Of a DNA stretch of 9,152 nucleotides, positions 5,796 through 9,152 are shown piece after piece. Positions within the stretch are counted from its first letter, which is position 1, and each line of letters starts with the position of its first letter. The notes beneath the pieces are model-generated. The model did no database searches. It worked only from the letters and a program-made list of their open reading frames with translations, and had not been told where the DNA came from. The position numbers and the translations under genes were made by a program. Origin of the DNA: Pseudomonadota bacterium (GTDB lineage: Bacteria; Pseudomonadota; Alphaproteobacteria; Caulobacterales; Caulobacteraceae); assembly GCA_023416055.1 (NCBI GenBank), contig JAEZIH010000129.1:1-9152 (forward strand), given 5' to 3'.

Positions 5796-7285
5796 GCGGC
5801 CTCGCGGATGGGGAAGTCGGCGGCGATGACCGAGGCGGTGGCCTTGGCCGAACCGACCACGCCCGGCACGCCGGCGCCGGGATGCGAGCCGGCCCCGACG
5901 AAGTAGAGGTTGCGCAGCACGTCGTCGCGGTTGTGGACACGGAAGTAGGCGCTCTGGGTGAGGATCGGCTCCAGGGAAAAGGCTGCGCCCAGGTGCGAGC
6001 GGAGCTCTCCCTGGAAGTCGAGCGGGGTCAGCATCCGCTGGGTGACCAGCCGCGAGCGCAGGCCTGGCAGGGTCCGCCGCTCGAGGGCGTCGAGGATCCG
6101 GTCGGCGTATTTCGGCCCTTCGATGTGCCAGTCGATCGGCTGCGTCAGGTTGGGCACCGGCGACAGGGCGTAGTAGGCGCTGCAGCCCTCTGGAGCCAGC
6201 GAGCGGTCGCTGACGCTGGGCGCATGCAGATAAAGGGAGAAGTCCTCCTGCAGCGGTTCCGCGCCGCAAATCGCCTGCACCAGTTCGCGATAACGCGGCC
6301 CGAACAGGATGGTGTGGTGGCGCAGCTCCGGCGGCGGCGCGCCGCGAAGGCCGAAATAGACGACGAACAGCGACATGGAGAAGCGCCGCTGCTTGAGGCG
6401 CCGGGCGGCGTCGCGGCCGCGGGCGTGGTGGCCGAGGAGCCGGTCGTAGGTGTGCACCACCTCGCCGTTGGAGGCGACGATGTCGGCCGGCAGGAAGTCG
6501 CCGCCTTCGGTCTCGACACCGACGGCCCGCTCGCCCTCGACGCGGATCCGCGCCACCGGCGTGGACAGACGGATTTCGCCGCCAAGGTCGGTGAACAGCC
6601 GCGCCAGACCCGACACCAGGGCGCCGGTGCCGCCGCGCGGGAACCACACCCCCCACTTCCGCTCCAGCGCGTGGATCAGGGCATAGATGGAGGAGGCGGC
6701 AAAGGGGCTGCCGCCGACCAGAAGGGTGTGGAAGCTCAGCGCCTGCCGCAGGTGCTCGTCCTTCACGAAGGACGACACCATGGAATAGACGCTTCGCCAC
6801 GCCTGCAGCTTCATCAGCTGCGGCGCGGCCCGCACCATGGAGGCGAAATCCATGAAGGGCACGTGCCCGAGCTTCACGTAGCCTTCCTCGAACACCTCGC
6901 GGGAATAGGCCAGGAAGCGGCGGTAGCCCTCCACGTCGGCCGGGTTGAGGGCCCGAATCTGGGCGTCCAGCTGATCCTGGTCATTGACGTAGTCGAAGAC
7001 CTGACCGTCTTCCCACAGCAGCCGGTAGAAGGGCGACACCGGCAGCAGCTCGACATAGTCGGCCAGCCGCCGTCCTGAGAGGGCGAACAGCTCCTCGAGG
7101 CAGCTCGGGTCGGTGATCACCGTCGGGCCGCCGTCGAAGGTGAAGCCGTCCTGGCGATAGACATAGGCGCGCCCGCCGGGCTGGTCGCGCGCTTCGACCA
7201 AGACGGTCCGATGGCCGGCGGACTGCAGCCGGATGGCGAGCGCCAGACCTCCGAAACCGGCTCCGATGACGACGGCGTCAGCCAA
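5792..7285 (-). CDS. crtI: Phytoene desaturase (lycopene-forming)
   Basis: FAD-dependent desaturase that introduces four double bonds and isomerises phytoene to all-trans lycopene. The 497-residue length is normal for bacterial CrtI. The N-terminus holds the Rossmann dinucleotide motif VVIGAGFGGLALA (GxGxxG at 8-13) with the ribose-binding glutamate at E31 (VEARDQPGGRAY) and DGGPTVIT at 51-58. The C-terminus carries the carotenoid-desaturase signature FVGAGSHPGAGVPGVVGSAK (about 462-481). Translation starts at a TTG with GGAGGT five bases upstream. No ATG or GTG lies between it and the FAD motif, so the start is firm. The start overlaps the end of crtY by eight bases and the stop overlaps crtB by four. 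The product acts at the inner membrane face. The number of desaturations cannot be read from the sequence, but crtY downstream in the pathway implies lycopene. Confidence 0.96.
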   Translation of the reverse strand: MADAVVIGAGFGGLALAIRLQSAGHRTVLVEARDQPGGRAYVYRQDGFTFDGGPTVITDPSCLEELFALSGRRLADYVELLPVSPFYRLLWEDGQVFDYVNDQDQLDAQIRALNPADVEGYRRFLAYSREVFEEGYVKLGHVPFMDFASMVRAAPQLMKLQAWRSVYSMVSSFVKDEHLRQALSFHTLLVGGSPFAASSIYALIHALERKWGVWFPRGGTGALVSGLARLFTDLGGEIRLSTPVARIRVEGERAVGVETEGGDFLPADIVASNGEVVHTYDRLLGHHARGRDAARRLKQRRFSMSLFVVYFGLRGAPPPELRHHTILFGPRYRELVQAICGAEPLQEDFSLYLHAPSVSDRSLAPEGCSAYYALSPVPNLTQPIDWHIEGPKYADRILDALERRTLPGLRSRLVTQRMLTPLDFQGELRSHLGAAFSLEPILTQSAYFRVHNRDDVLRNLYFVGAGSHPGAGVPGVVGSAKATASVIAADFPIREAA

Positions 7286-8456
7286 GGGCGACCTCCCGGG
7301 ACTGCAGGCGAATGGCGCTGAGGGCGGCGCGCACCGGCACCGGCGGCCTGCCGGACAGGACGCGCGCCTGGTCGGCCAAGGTGAGGCGGTTGGCGTAGAA
7401 GCGCTCGATCAGCGGCTGGGGCAGGCGATAGAAGCGCTCCAGCACGGCGTACCGGCGCTCGGGCGACGCCGCTCTGAACAGCATGCGGTTCAGCAGGCGC
7501 AGATAGCCGCCGCGCCGCCAGATCTCTTTCGCACGAGTGGCGACCAGCCGTCGGGCCGCCGCCGTCGTCAGCTCCGGCAGGCCGGCGATCCGGTCGGCCA
7601 TCCGCGCGGCGTCCGGCAGGGAATAGCCCGTGGTCGGGTGAAACAGGAGCGCCCGCATGCCGAGGGGCGCCGTGGTGCCGTCCAATTGGCGCCAGTAGGC
7701 GTCGAAGTCGCCGCCCAGCACGATCGGCAGCACGCCGGTCTCGCGCTGCACCTCCTCCACGATCCGCCAGCGTCGGGCCCGGGCGTAGCGGCGCACCTCG
7801 GTGGTCAGGTCCGCCACCGGCAAGGCGGGCCCGTCGCTGTAACGGGTGTCCTCGACCAGCAACCGCCGCTCGTCCAGCGGCAGCACATAGAAGAAGCGGA
7901 ACCCGTCGGCCTGGTGAACCCTGGCGTCCATGATCAGCGGCCCGTCGACGCCGTGCGGCCTGTCCAGTCGGACCTCCAGCCCCACGAACTTCTGCCACGC
8001 CAGCTGCAGGTGGGGCGAGGCCGAGGCGCCGCGGGCGTCCAGAATCAGGGGGGCGTGGAACCGCTCGCCGTCTGTCAGCCGCGCCTCGTCGCCGGAGACT
8101 GCCGCCACTTCAGCGCCGTGGACTGTCGCGCCCGGGAGCACAGCCTCTCGTGCGGCGTCCAGGTCGGGGCTGCTGATGCGGCCGTAGCCGGTGGGGAGGC
8201 GGCGGTCATGCTCGGGAAAGCGGACCTCGTACCCGGGCCAGTGATTGGCCATCAGCGGTCGCAGCCAGGCGAGCCGGGCGGCCCCCAGGTCGGAATCGAA
8301 ACAGCACCAGGTGTGCGGTTCCCGCCCTTGGGCGCCCCTCTCGAGAACGCGAATGGTCAGCGCAGGATGACGGTGTTTCAGGCGAATGGCTGCAAGCGAG
8401 CCGGCCAGACCGGCGCCGAGGATGAGAACGTCCGAAGACCTGGGAGCAGAGGTCAA
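7278..8456 (-). CDS. crtY: Lycopene beta-cyclase (CrtY type)
   Basis: Redox-neutral flavoprotein that closes both ends of lycopene into beta-rings, giving beta-carotene. The 392-residue protein has the dinucleotide motif VLILGAGLAGSLAA (GAGLAG at 14-19), E39 after the second strand, HTWCCFDSDL at 48-57, DARG at 140-143, WQKFVGLEV at 154-162, VEDTRYS at 201-207 with the catalytic acidic residue of the (I/V)EDT motif, HPTTGYSLP at 273-281 and FYRLP at 342-346. It matches Paracoccus-type CrtY well. The usual FH pair after HTW is FD here. TTG at 8456 is the only usable start in frame, since an upstream TGA at 8475-8477 closes the frame and no ATG or GTG falls between. Its ribosome binding site is weak. 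It is the first gene of the crtYIB operon. Confidence 0.95.
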   Translation of the reverse strand: MTSAPRSSDVLILGAGLAGSLAAIRLKHRHPALTIRVLERGAQGREPHTWCCFDSDLGAARLAWLRPLMANHWPGYEVRFPEHDRRLPTGYGRISSPDLDAAREAVLPGATVHGAEVAAVSGDEARLTDGERFHAPLILDARGASASPHLQLAWQKFVGLEVRLDRPHGVDGPLIMDARVHQADGFRFFYVLPLDERRLLVEDTRYSDGPALPVADLTTEVRRYARARRWRIVEEVQRETGVLPIVLGGDFDAYWRQLDGTTAPLGMRALLFHPTTGYSLPDAARMADRIAGLPELTTAAARRLVATRAKEIWRRGGYLRLLNRMLFRAASPERRYAVLERFYRLPQPLIERFYANRLTLADQARVLSGRPPVPVRAALSAIRLQSREVALG

Positions 8457-8524
8457 GGCCGCGCACCCGCGGGCTCATCATAACAACTGAGTTTCGCCAT
8501 GACGCCGCCCTCGTTCGCCCCAGC

Positions 8525-8549
8525 AACGCTTGCCGGCAGATTCGGTTTC
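8525..8549 (-). promoter_or_regulatory. Candidate EcfG/sigma-T-like promoter for crtYIB
   Basis: On the minus strand, GAAAC (8549-8545), a 16-base spacer and CGTT (8528-8525) match GGAAC-N16/17-CGTT with one mismatch in the -35. Transcription would start near 8518, leaving a leader of about 60 bases before the crtY TTG. The orientation and distance fit. The evidence is a visual motif match, strengthened by the similar element in front of crtE. Confidence 0.32.
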
Positions 8550-8761
8550 ACCGGGCTCCCAACCGTGTGGGGCTGTCTCGGCATCCCAACGCTCATCGGT
8601 AGCAGGTCTGTAGCTCGTTATGATCAGCGTGGTGATGTCACGGATGGTCGAACGCAGGCTTACCTTCGCCGGCCTGTCAGACGTGCGTGGCGGCCGCCCG
8701 CCAAGGTCGGAACTGGCGCTGAACAGCTGCAGCGAGCGTAGGATGACCGGCGACAGGGAGG

Positions 8762-8779
8762 CGACCTCAGTGGAGGTTG
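8762..8779 (+). promoter_or_regulatory. Hairpin enclosing the recombinase ribosome binding site
   Basis: The GGAGG at 8772-8776, six bases before the ATG at 8783, lies mostly in the right arm of a short stem: 8762-8768 can pair with 8773-8779 (seven pairs, one of them G-U) around the loop AGTG. The same CCTC (8765-8768) can alternatively pair with an upstream GAGG (8758-8761), so two exclusive folds exist. Translational control is possible but unproven, and short stems occur by chance in GC-rich DNA. Confidence 0.35.
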
Positions 8780-8782
8780 GCC

Positions 8783-9152
8783 ATGCGCCAGTCTGACCTG
8801 TTCATTCAACCCAAGCGCCCCTGGAACGCCGGTCGGCTGATCGGCCCCAAGGCGCCGCTGAAGCCGAAGCACATCTGGGCCATTCGACAGCAGTTGAAGG
8901 TGGCCAAGAGAGTGCGCGATCTTGCGATGTTCAACTGCGCCCTGGACGCCAAGCTACGGGCTTGTGACCTGGTTCGGCTCCGCGTCAGCGACGTAGCGCC
9001 CGGCGGGGCGCTGCGTCAGCGTTCAATCGTCATCCAGCAGAAGACCGGAAGGCCGGTGCCGTTCGAGATCACGGAGCCGGCGCGCGATGCGATCGCGAAT
9101 TGGCTGAAGCTCCGCGGCGAGCGCGAAGATGACTGGTTGTTCCCGAGCCGCA
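8783..9152 (+). CDS. Tyrosine recombinase/integrase (3' partial, runs off the window)
   Basis: The frame from the ATG at 8783 stays open to the window end, giving 123 complete codons. It follows GGAGG by six bases. It matches what I remember of a short (about 200 residue) tyrosine recombinase common on plasmids and integrated elements of proteobacteria, which begins almost directly with the catalytic domain and lacks the usual SAM-like core-binding domain. Visible features are LAMFNCALDAKLRACDLVRL (about 50-69), where R63 would be the first catalytic arginine, and the beta-hairpin QQKTGRPVPFEI (about 89-100) with the catalytic lysine K91. A further conserved stretch, DDWLFPSR, ends the visible part. 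The H-R-H/W-Y residues would lie past the edge. It would cut and rejoin DNA at specific sites; its target and element cannot be seen here. It is transcribed away from crtY. Confidence 0.88.
   Translation, partial: MRQSDLFIQPKRPWNAGRLIGPKAPLKPKHIWAIRQQLKVAKRVRDLAMFNCALDAKLRACDLVRLRVSDVAPGGALRQRSIVIQQKTGRPVPFEITEPARDAIANWLKLRGEREDDWLFPSR

Larger units (their letters stand above)
8457..8782. other. Intergenic region between crtY and the recombinase gene
   Basis: About 326 bases lie between divergent genes. I see no convincing gene. Open frames at 8499-8741 and 8620-8796 on the plus strand have no recognisable domain. The stretch holds a candidate ECF-type promoter pointing at crtY (8525-8549), a poorer TATGAT -10-like hexamer at 8477-8482 on the minus strand without a -35 partner, and near its right end two GGAGG copies flanking a CCTC, one serving as the recombinase ribosome binding site. 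A boundary of foreign DNA may lie here, but no flanking direct repeat is visible. Confidence 0.5.

Noticed and set aside
4869..6800. A 643-codon open frame on the minus strand that contains crtB.
   Set aside because: Only the part from 5795 down matches phytoene synthase. The upstream part is an out-of-frame shadow of crtI, rich in Arg, Ala and Pro as expected in GC-rich DNA.
8477..8482. TATGAT on the minus strand as a sigma-70 -10 box for crtY.
   Set aside because: No acceptable -35 hexamer lies 16-18 bases upstream, and it sits very close to the start codon.
8499..8741. An 80-codon plus-strand frame in the crtY-recombinase gap.
   Set aside because: No similarity that I recognise and no Shine-Dalgarno sequence; probably chance.
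8620..8796. A 58-codon plus-strand frame running into the recombinase start.
   Set aside because: No domain is recognised, the ATG has no ribosome binding site, and it overlaps the recombinase start out of frame. Kept only as part of the leader idea.

Overview
The window is a carotenoid biosynthesis cluster from a high-GC bacterium, almost certainly an alphaproteobacterium. The sequences resemble the crt clusters of Brevundimonas and other Caulobacteraceae, and CrtY and CrtE also look like the Paracoccus-type enzymes. The genus is inferred from remembered family similarity, not from a search.

Layout, left to right. Positions 1-465 (+) hold the 3' part of a receiver-LuxR response regulator, followed by about 315 bases without a gene. 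Positions 781-1182 (+) encode a small, probably exported DUF2141 protein that starts at TTG. Positions 1074-2432 (-) encode a GT-B glycosyltransferase (CrtX-like), coupled to a type 2 isopentenyl diphosphate isomerase (fni) at 2429-3490 (-). Head to head with fni, 40 bases away, are crtE (3531-4385, +) and crtZ (4395-4934, +). Tail to tail with crtZ come crtB (4869-5795), crtI (5792-7285) and crtY (7278-8456), which form a tightly overlapping operon on the minus strand. After about 326 bases without a convincing gene, a tyrosine recombinase starts at 8783 (+) and runs off the right edge.

The genes form a nearly complete pathway. Fni balances IPP and DMAPP, CrtE makes GGPP, CrtB makes phytoene, CrtI makes lycopene, CrtY makes beta-carotene, CrtZ hydroxylates it toward zeaxanthin, and the CrtX-like enzyme probably glycosylates the hydroxylated product. 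No ketolase (crtW) or 2,2'-hydroxylase (crtG) is present. In related clusters crtW often lies beside crtY, which is where the recombinase is found here.

The cluster is very compact. It has two tail-to-tail coding overlaps (109 and 66 bases), one 40-base head-to-head gap, three overlapping co-directional junctions, and an unusual share of non-ATG starts. The most interesting regulatory signal is a pair of near-consensus EcfG/sigma-T-type promoter candidates (GGAAC-N16-CGTT, one mismatch each). They are correctly placed and oriented in front of crtE and crtYIB, and suggest control by the general stress response. No wholly new system could be demonstrated.
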